From assembly GCA_937901895.1 (NCBI GenBank), contig CALGTD010000205.1:1-43110 (forward strand): DNA of 43,110 nucleotides, written 5' to 3'. The position numbers were made by a program, and so were the translations under genes. The notes beneath the pieces are model-generated. The model had not been told where the DNA came from and did not search any database. It saw only the letters and a program-made list of their open reading frames with translations. Positions 15,332 through 23,298 of the stretch are shown here, one piece after another (positions within the stretch are counted from its first letter, which is position 1; every line of letters begins with the position of its first letter). This DNA comes from an uncultured Spartobacteria bacterium. Lineage in GTDB: Bacteria; Verrucomicrobiota; Verrucomicrobiia; Chthoniobacterales; JAATET01.

Positions 15332-17112
15332 GAATCCTGTTCGTCGATGGCGAACCCGGAGCCGCGCAGGCGCTCGCAGGGCGCGTCGCGTCGGAGGGAT
15401 TTGCGGAGTGTTTTGCCGCCACCGGGGCGGAGGAGGCGGTGGATCTCGTGAATCGCGAAGGCGCGATCGATCTGCTCGTTGCCGACGTGTTCATGGAGGG
15501 GATCGATGGCATCACTCTCAGCGAAACGCTCCGTGCCCATCTCCCGGATCTTCGGATCATTTTTCTTTCCGAAGTGGACGTTTCCGAACATGCCGATCGA
15601 ATCGGAGAGGCTCCGGTGTTCGGCAAACCGGTGGATCCGGATGCGCTTGCGGCCTATTTGAGGAACGGCGCCACTGCACCTGCGGAGAACCCTCAATTCA
15701 TTGGGGCGTTCCGCCTGGATGCGCTGCTCGGAACGGACGCGAGTGGTCCGGTCTACGACGCATTCCAGACGAGCATCTCGCGGCAGGTGCATCTGCACAC
15801 GCTCGATCCGTCGCTTTTCGCTCCTGAGCGGTTCCTCGCCGATGCGAGCCTCAAGGCAAACGTCCGCCACCCGGCGGTGCTGGCGGTTTTTGAAGCCGGC
15901 GAGGCGGACGGGACGTATTTTTATGCGGCAGAGCCGCCGCAGGGGGTTCCACTGTCCTCCGCTGCCGCGGAGGGAAGGCAGCTGCCGGCGGCGGACGTGC
16001 TGCAACTCCTCCAGACCGTCGCGGAAGCGATGGTTCACTTTTCCGAAGCGGGGATTTCGAGGGATCCCCTGGGACCGGAGCAGATTCTCATCGACCATCG
16101 CAATCGCGTGCGCATTCAGAACATCGCCAGCTCCCAGCCCGTGCAGTTCTCGGCGGCGGAGGAGTTGCGGGAATTGAGCCGGACGCTCTCCACGATGCTC
16201 GAGCGCACCGGGCAGATTGGTCCGCTGCTCCAGTTGCTGGATGAAATGGGGGTCGAGGACGGAGGGGTGCGCACATGGCTGGCCCTGCTTCACGAGGTGA
16301 AGCGTCGTGCTCCGCAAAGTGCGCCCACCCGCCAGATTGCCCTCGATGCAAGCGGACGCGCGGCGATCGCCGCCGTCGGTGCGTCGCGGAAACGGCAACG
16401 GGCGCTCGCGTTCCTGAAATGGGTGGTGATCTTCGTCGTGCTTCTGGCCGCGGCCGGCGGTGCGGTCTGGTATTTTGCGGTGCCATTCGGCGGGAAGATC
16501 CCCAGCGTCATGACTGCGATCCCGGCCGGGGCCGTGGATTACGAAAACGGCAAACACGTGGATGTTCCGGCGTTCTGGATCGACCGCAACGAGGTGTCGA
16601 TCGCGGAATACGCGGAGTTTCTCGCATGGCTGAAGCGACCCCAGGACGTCTCGCAGATCGTTCACCCTGGAATGCCCGGCGGGAAATCGCATGTTCCCGA
16701 CGGCTGGGAGGGGTCGGATGGCATTTACGAAACGGCGAAGAAGGGGGGCATCTGGAACGGCCGGCGCATCGACCTCTCCGCGCCCGTGACCAATGTCGAT
16801 TGGTTCGATGCCTATGCGTTTTCCCGATGGAAAGGACGCCGCCTGCCGGTGGAGGAGGAGTGGGATCGGATCACCTTGGGCGAGGAGGGAAAACCTCCTG
16901 CGGAAGCGGCTGAGGTCAAGGCTCTGGACGGCGGCGTTGCCGAGTGGACAAACACCTGGCTCGAGACACCCGATGGCAAACAGATGCCAATCGTGCGGGG
17001 CGGGACCAGTTCTGCGCTGGACGCGCGCCGCCGGGTGAGCAATCTTGGTCCGCTCGAACGAAGTCCGGACATCGGATTTCGCACAGCCTCCCAGACTGCT
17101 CCGCAAAGATGA
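15328..17112 (+). CDS. Receiver-pseudokinase-TM-FGE-fold fusion protein
   Basis: A 594-residue protein with four parts. Residues 1-~115 are a two-component receiver domain with phospho-acceptor Asp53, Ser81 and Lys100 in place. Residues ~124-345 follow a Ser/Thr kinase from the glycine loop to the catalytic loop, but with key residues lost: the VAxK lysine is His157, the HRD histidine is Ser244, and the DFG segment is absent. A membrane helix follows at ~365-388 (FLKWVVIFVVLLAAAGGAVWYF). Residues ~392-590 are an extracytoplasmic formylglycine-generating-enzyme-like fold (FWIDRNEVSIAEYAEFLAW...WTNTW...PDIGFRTA) without the FGE catalytic cysteines. It probably carries a signal from cytoplasm to envelope. 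It overlaps both neighbours by ATGA. Confidence 0.85.
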   Translation: MRILFVDGEPGAAQALAGRVASEGFAECFAATGAEEAVDLVNREGAIDLLVADVFMEGIDGITLSETLRAHLPDLRIIFLSEVDVSEHADRIGEAPVFGKPVDPDALAAYLRNGATAPAENPQFIGAFRLDALLGTDASGPVYDAFQTSISRQVHLHTLDPSLFAPERFLADASLKANVRHPAVLAVFEAGEADGTYFYAAEPPQGVPLSSAAAEGRQLPAADVLQLLQTVAEAMVHFSEAGISRDPLGPEQILIDHRNRVRIQNIASSQPVQFSAAEELRELSRTLSTMLERTGQIGPLLQLLDEMGVEDGGVRTWLALLHEVKRRAPQSAPTRQIALDASGRAAIAAVGASRKRQRALAFLKWVVIFVVLLAAAGGAVWYFAVPFGGKIPSVMTAIPAGAVDYENGKHVDVPAFWIDRNEVSIAEYAEFLAWLKRPQDVSQIVHPGMPGGKSHVPDGWEGSDGIYETAKKGGIWNGRRIDLSAPVTNVDWFDAYAFSRWKGRRLPVEEEWDRITLGEEGKPPAEAAEVKALDGGVAEWTNTWLETPDGKQMPIVRGGTSSALDARRRVSNLGPLERSPDIGFRTASQTAPQR

Positions 17113-18062
17113 ATAGCCAATTGTCCCTCGTTCGCCGTATCGGCCTTGTGCTTGCGCTGGCCGCAGGTTTGCTCGCCGGCGTCGATTCCGCGCTCGCCCA
17201 AGTGCGCGTGGACCTGAAGCTCCGCCGTTCGATCTTTGTCCGCTACGAGCCGGTGATCGCGACGGTGCGCATCACGAACATGACCGGATCCGAGTTGAAC
17301 CTCTTCGACGACGGCAACCGGAAATGGTTCGGTTTTGTCATCGAAGACAGCAAGGGCACGCCGGTGCCGCCCTACAACCCGGACTATCGCCTGACGCCGG
17401 TGACCATCGGGCCGGGCCAGAGCATCGAGCGGTCGGTAAACATCACCCCCCTCTATCCGATCACGGAATATGGCGTGTATCGCGTGAAGCCGGTGGTTTA
17501 CGTGGCCTCACTGAAAAAGTATTTCAGCCCCGGCCAGCCGCTGAACATCGAGATTTCCGAGGGACGCCAGCTCTGGCAGCAGACCGTGGGTGTCCCGGAA
17601 GGGCAGCCAGGCACCGGCGAAATGCGCACGATCACGTTGCTCTCGCATCGTCTTCCCGACCATACGCAGCTCTATTTGCGCATCGAGGACAAGTCGAACG
17701 GCAAGATCTTCTGCACCCATCAGCTTGGGCGACTGATTTCGTTCAATCGCCCGCAAATCGAACTGAGCCCGTCCAACACCATTCACGTGCTCCAGAACAC
17801 CGCGCCGAAGGCCTACGTGTTTACCGAGGTCGGATTGGATGGTCGCGTGCTGGACCGCAAGGAATACCAGGCCGTCACCGAGGCGCCGACGCTCCGGCGG
17901 GATCCGCAGACCGGCGAACTGGCCGTGGTCGGAGGGATGTATATTGATCCGGCGGCAGTGGCCCAGCAGGTGCCGCAGACGCCGCCGCCATCGGTGGGAG
18001 CGCGGCCCGTCGCCGCCCCGGGGAACGCGCCGGCGACTACGCCGTCCGCTCCACAGCGGTAA
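17109..18062 (+). CDS. Secreted protein of unknown function at end of envelope operon
   Basis: A 317-residue exported protein with signal peptide (RRIGLVLALAAGLLAGVDSALA). The mature part is beta-rich; its first domain (LRRSIFVRYEPVIATVRITNMTGSELNLFDDGNRKWFGFVIED) looks like an immunoglobulin-like or intracellular-proteinase-inhibitor-like fold. The C-terminus is a Pro/Ala-rich tail. No active-site motif is visible. It starts inside the stop of the fusion gene (ATGA) and its last 26 bp overlap the convergent DAHP synthase gene. Confidence 0.75.
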   Translation: MNSQLSLVRRIGLVLALAAGLLAGVDSALAQVRVDLKLRRSIFVRYEPVIATVRITNMTGSELNLFDDGNRKWFGFVIEDSKGTPVPPYNPDYRLTPVTIGPGQSIERSVNITPLYPITEYGVYRVKPVVYVASLKKYFSPGQPLNIEISEGRQLWQQTVGVPEGQPGTGEMRTITLLSHRLPDHTQLYLRIEDKSNGKIFCTHQLGRLISFNRPQIELSPSNTIHVLQNTAPKAYVFTEVGLDGRVLDRKEYQAVTEAPTLRRDPQTGELAVVGGMYIDPAAVAQQVPQTPPPSVGARPVAAPGNAPATTPSAPQR

Positions 18063-19053
18063 GGAAGGGCTGGATTTTCGCGACGAGCTCGCGGAATCCG
18101 TCGAACGTCACCTGTTGCTGCCCGTCGCTGAGAGCTTCGGCGGGATTGGGATGCACCTCGACGAGGAGGCCGTCGGCGCCGAGCGCCACCGCGCCGCAGC
18201 AAAGTGCGACGACGAGATCCGCGCGGCCGCAACCCTGGCTGGGATCGACGATGACCGGCAGGTGCGATTCGCGCTTTGCGATTGCGACGGCGGCGAGATC
18301 CAGCGTGTTACGGGTGTAGGTCTCGAATGTGCGGATGCCACGTTCGCAGAGCATCACGTTGGGATTTCCGTGCGCGAGCAGATACTCCGCCGCGAGCAGC
18401 CATTCCTCGATGCGCTCGCTCATGCCGCGCTTGAGGAGGACGGGTTTGCCTGTGCGGGCGCACTCGATGAGAAGCTGGAAATTCTGCGCGTTTCGCGCAC
18501 CGATCTGGAGGATGTCCGCCGTCTCCGCGACGTGCTCGACATCGCGTTCGCTCAGCACCTCGGTGATGATCTTCAATCCCGTCCGCTCACGGGCCTCGCG
18601 GAGCAGACGAAGTCCCTCCTTGCCGAGTCCCTGAAATTCGTAGGGAGAGGTGCGCGGCTTGTAGGCGCCGCCGCGTAGAATGGTCGCACCGGCGGCCTTC
18701 ACGGCGTCGGCCGTGGCAAAGAGCTGGTCCGCGTTTTCGACCGAGCAGGGACCCGCCACGAGGGTCAGCTTTGGTCCGCCGACCGGCACGCCGTCGACGT
18801 CGATCACGGTGTTTGCCGGATGGGATTCGCGGCTGGCGAGTTTGTAGCGCTTCTGGACCCGCAGGACGCTCTCGACCTGGGGCAACGCGGTGAGGGACTC
18901 GAGGGTCTGATGGGTTCGCTCGTCGCCGATCGCAGCGATCACGGTCTGCGCGACTCCGTGAATGGGCGAGGGTTCGTATCCGAGGACCTGGACCTCCTTG
19001 ATGACTTCGTCAATTTGTTCACGCGATGCGCCGGGACGGATGACAATGATCAT
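18037..19053 (-). CDS. aroF: 3-deoxy-7-phosphoheptulonate (DAHP) synthase, type I-beta
   Basis: First step of the shikimate pathway: PEP plus erythrose-4-phosphate gives DAHP. The 338-residue protein has an N-terminal ferredoxin-like regulatory domain (residues 1-~70, MIIVIRPGASREQIDEVIKE), as in the Thermotoga-type feedback-regulated enzyme. The barrel follows: LVAGPCSVENADQ (metal Cys), LRGGAYKPRTSPYEFQGLG, LLKRGMS, CERGIRTFETYTRNTLDLAAV and VEVHPNPAEALSDGQQ. The usual DPSH metal-ligand His is Gln here (VDPSQGCGRADLV), which is unusual. Start at 19053 is chosen by family length. The leader contains a GC-rich hairpin and U6 tract. Confidence 0.94.
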   Translation of the reverse strand: MIIVIRPGASREQIDEVIKEVQVLGYEPSPIHGVAQTVIAAIGDERTHQTLESLTALPQVESVLRVQKRYKLASRESHPANTVIDVDGVPVGGPKLTLVAGPCSVENADQLFATADAVKAAGATILRGGAYKPRTSPYEFQGLGKEGLRLLREARERTGLKIITEVLSERDVEHVAETADILQIGARNAQNFQLLIECARTGKPVLLKRGMSERIEEWLLAAEYLLAHGNPNVMLCERGIRTFETYTRNTLDLAAVAIAKRESHLPVIVDPSQGCGRADLVVALCCGAVALGADGLLVEVHPNPAEALSDGQQQVTFDGFRELVAKIQPFLTAVERTA

Positions 19054-19161
19054 GACAATAAAAAAGGACTCGGGCGGCTCGCCGCCTGCTTGCCGACAGT
19101 ATAAGCAGGAGAGGAGCGCGGCTGCCATGCAATCCGCGTCCGTTGGACAAATGGGAATCAA
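19054..19161. promoter_or_regulatory. Divergent promoter region of aroF and the LOG-family gene, with leader hairpin
   Basis: The only non-coding stretch between two divergent genes. A -10 like TATACT reads on the minus strand (19103-19098) and overlaps TATAAG on the plus strand (19100-19105). Between the minus -10 and the aroF ATG lies a hairpin (GGCGG, CGAG loop, CCGCC; 19086-19073), followed 7 nt later by six U residues (19065-19060). This could be an attenuator-like terminator, although the gap before the U-run is long. No leader peptide rich in aromatic codons was seen. Confidence 0.35.
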
Positions 19162-20259
19162 ATGAAAAAGGAAACAGAAGCCCGCATTCGCGAACTCGCC
19201 TCGGAAGTCGCGGAGGGAAGACGCGCGGAACTCATCGAAGAATTGCTCGAGACCTCGCTGCGACTCGGGCGTGACGGGGCGAACATCGCGGATCTGAAAT
19301 TGTTCAACCGCGCGATGCGGGAGATGCGTTACGCCGCCAGCGTGTTCGCGAAATACCAGGGAATTCGGAAGGTCGCAGTCTTTGGATCGGCGCGCACGCG
19401 CTCGGATGCCGACGAATTCGTGATCGCGCGTGAGTTTGCGCGACTGATTGTCGAGCACGAGTTCATGGTCATTACAGGTGGAGGCGACGGCATCATGGGA
19501 GCCGCCCAGCAGGGGGCCGGCGCCGAGCACAGCTTCGGGCTGAACATTCGCCTCCCGTTCGAGCAGAGAGCCAATGAGACGATCCTGGGCGACAAGAAGC
19601 TCATCAACTTCAACTACTTCTTCACGAGAAAACTGAACTTCATGAAGGAGACCCACGCCTTCGTGCTGTGTCCGGGAGGTTTTGGCACGCAGGATGAGGG
19701 GTTCGAGGCGCTCACGCTGATGCAGACCGGGAAGTCACAGATCGTGCCAATCGTGCTTCTGGACAAGCCGCATGGCCACTACTGGAAATCCTGGCTGCGA
19801 TTCGTGAAGGACGACCTGCTGGCCACGGGCCTCGTTTCGGAGTCGGACTTCCACCTTTTCACCATGGTGCATTCGGCGGAGGACGCGGTGCGCGAGATTT
19901 TGAAGTTCTACCGGGTCTTCCACTCGTATCGCTGGGTTCGCGAGAAATTGGTGGTGCGTGTCAGCCGGAGGTTGACCCCGAGTGCGGTGGAGAATTTGAA
20001 CGAGCGGTTCGATGCCCTGCTCGCGGCGGACCGCATCGTGCAGACCACCGCGCTGCCCGAGGAACGCGACGACGTGAAGATCGCGAATCTCCCGCGCATC
20101 GTGCTGACCCCTCACAAGCGCGATTTCGGCATGCTCCGGTTGTTTCTCGACGCCATCAACGAGGCGGAGACGGAGACTCTGGACCTGCCGGGCTCCGAGG
20201 AGGCGGCACCGATCGCGCAGAGCGAAGCGCCTCCCGCGAAGGTGAAGGAAGGGTTCTAG
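19162..20259 (+). CDS. LOG-family Rossmann-fold protein (possible nucleotide phosphoribohydrolase)
   Basis: A 365-residue cytosolic protein. The central domain carries the LOG (lysine decarboxylase-like) signatures: VAVFGSARTRSDADE, ITGGGDGIMGAAQQGA and LCPGGFGTQDEGFEALTLMQ (PGGxGTxxE). Characterised members hydrolyse N6-modified or other nucleoside monophosphates at the glycosidic bond. It has an N-terminal helical extension of ~65 residues and a C-terminal extension of ~110 residues beyond the compact LOG proteins. The extensions may regulate activity, as in PpnN, but I cannot match them with confidence. The ATG at 19162 starts a Lys/Glu-rich helix. Confidence 0.87.
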   Translation: MKKETEARIRELASEVAEGRRAELIEELLETSLRLGRDGANIADLKLFNRAMREMRYAASVFAKYQGIRKVAVFGSARTRSDADEFVIAREFARLIVEHEFMVITGGGDGIMGAAQQGAGAEHSFGLNIRLPFEQRANETILGDKKLINFNYFFTRKLNFMKETHAFVLCPGGFGTQDEGFEALTLMQTGKSQIVPIVLLDKPHGHYWKSWLRFVKDDLLATGLVSESDFHLFTMVHSAEDAVREILKFYRVFHSYRWVREKLVVRVSRRLTPSAVENLNERFDALLAADRIVQTTALPEERDDVKIANLPRIVLTPHKRDFGMLRLFLDAINEAETETLDLPGSEEAAPIAQSEAPPAKVKEGF

Positions 20260-20266
20260 GAAACGG

Positions 20267-20307
20267 GCGGGCGTCGCGGCTGTGGTCGTCGAAGAAGCCG
20301 GGCCCGC
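20267..20307. terminator. Bulged hairpin between convergent genes
   Basis: GCGGGC (20267-20272) pairs with GCCCGC (20302-20307), and inside it CGGCT pairs with AGCCG, giving an 11-bp interrupted stem between the LOG gene and the convergent secreted-protein gene. No T-run follows on either strand, so a termination role is only suggested by position. Confidence 0.35.
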
Positions 20308-20316
20308 TTGCGCTCG

Positions 20317-21024
20317 CTAGCTGCCCCAGCGACCGTTTACCGCCGGCATGCAACCGGGGACGCTGATCGTCGAATAGTCGGTCTTGCCGATGGCGCCGAT
20401 CATGCGAACGCCGGTCGCCTGACGCCATTTTTTGCTCATGCTTTCCCCGGTGTGGCAGCCCCAGCTCTTGACCACGGCTCCCTTCGCGAAGATGCCGCGA
20501 CGGATCGATTTCAGTTCGTCCTCGTGAAGCCAGGACTTCGAACCGCTGTCGATCTCATTGCTATAGTCGAACATGAAGCAGGCGCGGTTCGAGTGGCCGA
20601 AGAAATCGAAGCCGGCAATCTTCACACGATCGCGCGGCATGCCTCCGTTCAGATAGGCGACGACCTCCGAGCCCTTGTTGAACCAGATCAGGTTCACGCC
20701 ATACTTGTCGCGCACGGAAAGGATGTTTCCAATCAGGTCGTTTCCAACATCCTCCCGGTCGCGGCGGACGTAGCCGGGCTTGTAAACGAGCCACGTGATG
20801 CGGGCGTTCGGACCGTATTGCTTCTGGATTTCCTGGATTCGATAGCGCGCGGCGCGAATGAAATTTCCCCAGAACCGGTCGTGTGGCGCGGACTTGTATT
20901 TCTCCCACTCATACAGCGAGGGACCGCCGCTCACGATGATGAACTCCTTCTCCACGGCGGCACGCGCGAGCGGGGAGGCAAGCACGAGGAAAACCAGAAC
21001 GTAGCGCAGGAAAAGGCCTTGCAT
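20317..21024 (-). CDS. Secreted protein with possible caspase-like His/Cys dyad, unknown
   Basis: A 235-residue exported protein (signal MQGLFLRYVLVFLVLASPLARA). The mature chain alternates strand and helix: EFIIVSGGPSLYEWEK, ARITWLVYKPGY, VNLIWFNKGSEVVAYLNG. It then has VKIAGFDFFGHSN and, 50-odd residues later, AVVKSWGCHTGESMSKKW followed by VRMIGAIGKTDYS. A His after a hydrophobic strand and a Cys after the next strand is the arrangement of clan CD (caspase, gingipain, C11) peptidases. This is a pattern-level resemblance, not a family match; SGGP and GHSN could equally belong to another alpha/beta fold. It is followed downstream by the convergent LOG gene. Confidence 0.7.
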   Translation of the reverse strand: MQGLFLRYVLVFLVLASPLARAAVEKEFIIVSGGPSLYEWEKYKSAPHDRFWGNFIRAARYRIQEIQKQYGPNARITWLVYKPGYVRRDREDVGNDLIGNILSVRDKYGVNLIWFNKGSEVVAYLNGGMPRDRVKIAGFDFFGHSNRACFMFDYSNEIDSGSKSWLHEDELKSIRRGIFAKGAVVKSWGCHTGESMSKKWRQATGVRMIGAIGKTDYSTISVPGCMPAVNGRWGS

Positions 21025-21057
21025 GATCCGCGTAGAATCCCGGCTGGACGCGCACGA

Positions 21058-21804
21058 TCAAGCGGAAATCTCCGCGAGCCACCGAATGGCGTCGGCGGGG
21101 CGGTCCGTCGTGATCCCGTCCAGCCCGATCTCCGCGCACCGGCGGAGGGATTGCGCATCGTTGACTGTGTAGGTCACGACCGAATAACGGCGCGACTGAA
21201 GCTCTGCAACGAGTCCTGCATCAAGGCGCGAGCCGTATTCCAGATCGACGCCATCGATGCCCATTTCCCGAATCTTCGCGGCAAGCTTTGCTCCACCCGG
21301 GGTCCCTGCGTGATAGTCCTTCGTCAGCCAAAGGGCGCGGCATTCCGGGAGGAGATTCTTGACTGCGGTGATGACCGCTTCGTCGAACGCAATGAGCGTG
21401 ATTGCCTCGAGCGGGACGGAGGATGCCCGAACGGCTCGCGAGCAGGCCGCAGGCAGGTCTCCGCCTTCCTTGAGCTCGAGAACAAGGTGGCGGTTCGATG
21501 GATTTTCCGAGAGAAGCGCAGCGAGCGTGCAAACCCGCGCCGAGGCCCAGCGCGGGGATTTCCAGGAACCGGCGTCCATTCGGGCGAGATCCTCGAGCGA
21601 AAGGTCACGAATCCGGCGATGGTCGTGCAGGGTCCGACGCGCATCCGCATCGTGAATGCAGACCGGAGTGCCATCGGCGCAGAGCCGGAGATCGGTCTCC
21701 ACGGCTTCGGCACCCTGTTCCCATGCGAGGAGAAACGCCGCAAGCGTGTTTTCCGGGGCGTCGTGCGAGGCTCCGCGATGGGCGATGACGAGCGGCCGGC
21801 TCAT
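21058..21804 (-). CDS. Glycerophosphodiester phosphodiesterase
   Basis: Hydrolyses deacylated phospholipids to glycerol-3-phosphate and an alcohol. The 248-residue barrel shows the GDPD catalytic elements: IAHRGASHDAPENTLAAF (HR and EN), AVETDLRLCADGTPVCIHD (metal Glu/Asp and catalytic His), HLVLELKEG, and the closing YTVNDAQSLRRCAEIGLDGITTDRP. No signal peptide is present, so it is cytosolic. Start at 21804 overlaps the stop of the upstream gene (ATGA), coupling the two; an in-frame ATG 69 nt upstream lies inside that gene and is rejected. Confidence 0.94.
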   Translation of the reverse strand: MSRPLVIAHRGASHDAPENTLAAFLLAWEQGAEAVETDLRLCADGTPVCIHDADARRTLHDHRRIRDLSLEDLARMDAGSWKSPRWASARVCTLAALLSENPSNRHLVLELKEGGDLPAACSRAVRASSVPLEAITLIAFDEAVITAVKNLLPECRALWLTKDYHAGTPGGAKLAAKIREMGIDGVDLEYGSRLDAGLVAELQSRRYSVVTYTVNDAQSLRRCAEIGLDGITTDRPADAIRWLAEISA

Positions 21805-23201
21805 CCGTTGAATCCAAACAGCCTTCGCTCGCGAATAATGGCTGCGACTTCGGCCGGAACCATTTCCTGCCATGTCGGGTCGTTGTCGCGGATGCGGCCC
21901 AGCACGTCGGCGGAGGTAATGCCGAGATATGCGTGGCGATAGTTTTCGATCGAGCGGATGAAGCCGTTTTCGAGCAGGTGGCGGTAGAGGTGGGTGAGAT
22001 TCGGAGCGACCTGGTAATCGTCCGCCGCGGTTAGGGTGCCGTCTGGTGAGAGGAAGGGATAGACGTAAAGTTTTACGCCGGTCTTGAAGAGACGGCCGAG
22101 CCCTTCAAGGATGCCGCCTTCAAGGTTCTGATAGTATTTTTCCTCGAAGATCTCCTGCAAACTCGGGATGCCCATCGGCAGACCGATCATGCGGTCGGTG
22201 TAGCGGGTGAGGAAATTCACAAGCCGGTAGTATTCGCCGTAGTTCGAGATGAGAACGGTCCGCCCGAGCGCGCTGAGCATGTCAACGCGATCGAGGAAGT
22301 CGAGGAGGTCGATTTCGCCGCTGCGCAGCAGATTTTGCATCGTGATCTCCATGAGGATCTCCGGCTCCGTATCGCCGAGCATTTCCTCGGCGAGAAACAT
22401 CTGCCGCGCGCAGTCGAGCATGTCGTTGGTCACGAGCGTAACGGGCCGGAAGCTGCCGCGCTCGACGAGCAGAGGCTTCTTGAAAAAGGCGTCGGCGGCG
22501 TTGACCACTTCTCCGTTTGCGCGAAACAGGGCGGCATTCGTGAGGCCCTGCGTGACGAGCTGAAGGGCCATGATCCGATTGTCCACCTGCGCGAAATCGG
22601 GCCCCGAAAACTGGATCATGTCGACCTCAATGCGCTCCGGAGAAAGGTCGTCGAGGAGGGAGCCGATCAGTGCGTCCGGGCGGTTGCGGAGATGGAAGGC
22701 CGCATAGATGAGATTCACCCCGATGATGCCGAGCGCCTCCTGCTGGTCGAGGTTGTGTGCATCGAGCATGCGAACGTGGAGAATGATGTCGTTCGGCGCG
22801 GAGCGGGGGTTGGACTGATACCGCAGACCCATCCAGCCGTGGGATTCGTCGTGGCGGCGGAAGCTGCGCGCGGCGACGGTGTTCGCGAATGCGAAGAATG
22901 TCCGCTCGGCGCCGACCTTCGCGTCGAGTCGCTCGAGCAGCAGGTCGAACTCGTGTGTCAGCATCGTATCGAGGCGCCGGCGGCTCACGTAGCGGCCGCT
23001 CGCGCCGTAGATCGAGTCGCTGAACGTCATATCGTAGGCGGAGATGGTCTTCGCCACGGTTTGCGACGCGCCACCCACATGGAAGAAACGCCGGGCAACC
23101 TCCTGTCCCGCGCCGATCTCCGCGAACGTGCCGTAGATGCGCGCGTCCTGGTTGATCTGAAACGCCTTCTTGTTGACTTGGAGATCGAATTTCCGGTCCA
23201 T
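21801..23201 (-). CDS. Conserved protein of about 466 residues, function not recognised
   Basis: Starts MDRKFDLQVNKKAFQINQDARIYGTFAEIGAGQEVARRFF, an ordered, conserved-looking N-terminus. The upstream in-frame ATG at 23255 is rejected because it adds a poor, repeat-derived extension that runs into a terminator hairpin. There is no signal peptide or membrane segment. The protein is mixed alpha/beta with long helices and looks like a cytosolic enzyme or structural protein (DDLSPERIEVDMIQFSG; LVTNDMLDCARQMFLAEEM; LISNYGEYYRLVNFL). I see no catalytic signature I can name. It is translationally coupled (ATGA) to the glycerophosphodiesterase, so a role near lipid or phosphate metabolism is possible. 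Confidence 0.85.
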   Translation of the reverse strand: MDRKFDLQVNKKAFQINQDARIYGTFAEIGAGQEVARRFFHVGGASQTVAKTISAYDMTFSDSIYGASGRYVSRRRLDTMLTHEFDLLLERLDAKVGAERTFFAFANTVAARSFRRHDESHGWMGLRYQSNPRSAPNDIILHVRMLDAHNLDQQEALGIIGVNLIYAAFHLRNRPDALIGSLLDDLSPERIEVDMIQFSGPDFAQVDNRIMALQLVTQGLTNAALFRANGEVVNAADAFFKKPLLVERGSFRPVTLVTNDMLDCARQMFLAEEMLGDTEPEILMEITMQNLLRSGEIDLLDFLDRVDMLSALGRTVLISNYGEYYRLVNFLTRYTDRMIGLPMGIPSLQEIFEEKYYQNLEGGILEGLGRLFKTGVKLYVYPFLSPDGTLTAADDYQVAPNLTHLYRHLLENGFIRSIENYRHAYLGITSADVLGRIRDNDPTWQEMVPAEVAAIIRERRLFGFNG

Positions 23202-23243
23202 GCTCCGCCAAGCATGGCGGCATCCTCGCTTCGATGAAACGAA

Positions 23244-23274
23244 AACCGCGTCCATCCGTGAGGCGGACGCGGTT
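23244..23274 (-). terminator. Rho-independent terminator after the PEP-CTERM gene
   Basis: A perfect 10-bp stem (AACCGCGTCC with GGACGCGGTT) encloses an 11-nt loop. On the minus strand it is followed by TTTTCGTTTC. It lies 25 nt beyond the PEP-CTERM stop and before the next minus-strand gene, so it separates the two transcription units. Confidence 0.8.
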
Positions 23275-23298
23275 CGCAGAAGGTTTCAGAATTCGGAC

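Noticed and set aside
23202..23255. Extended N-terminus for the 466-residue conserved protein
   Set aside because: The upstream in-frame ATG gives a Ser/Arg-rich stretch that runs through the PEP-CTERM terminator stem, whereas MDRKFDLQVNKKAF begins an orderly conserved-looking protein.
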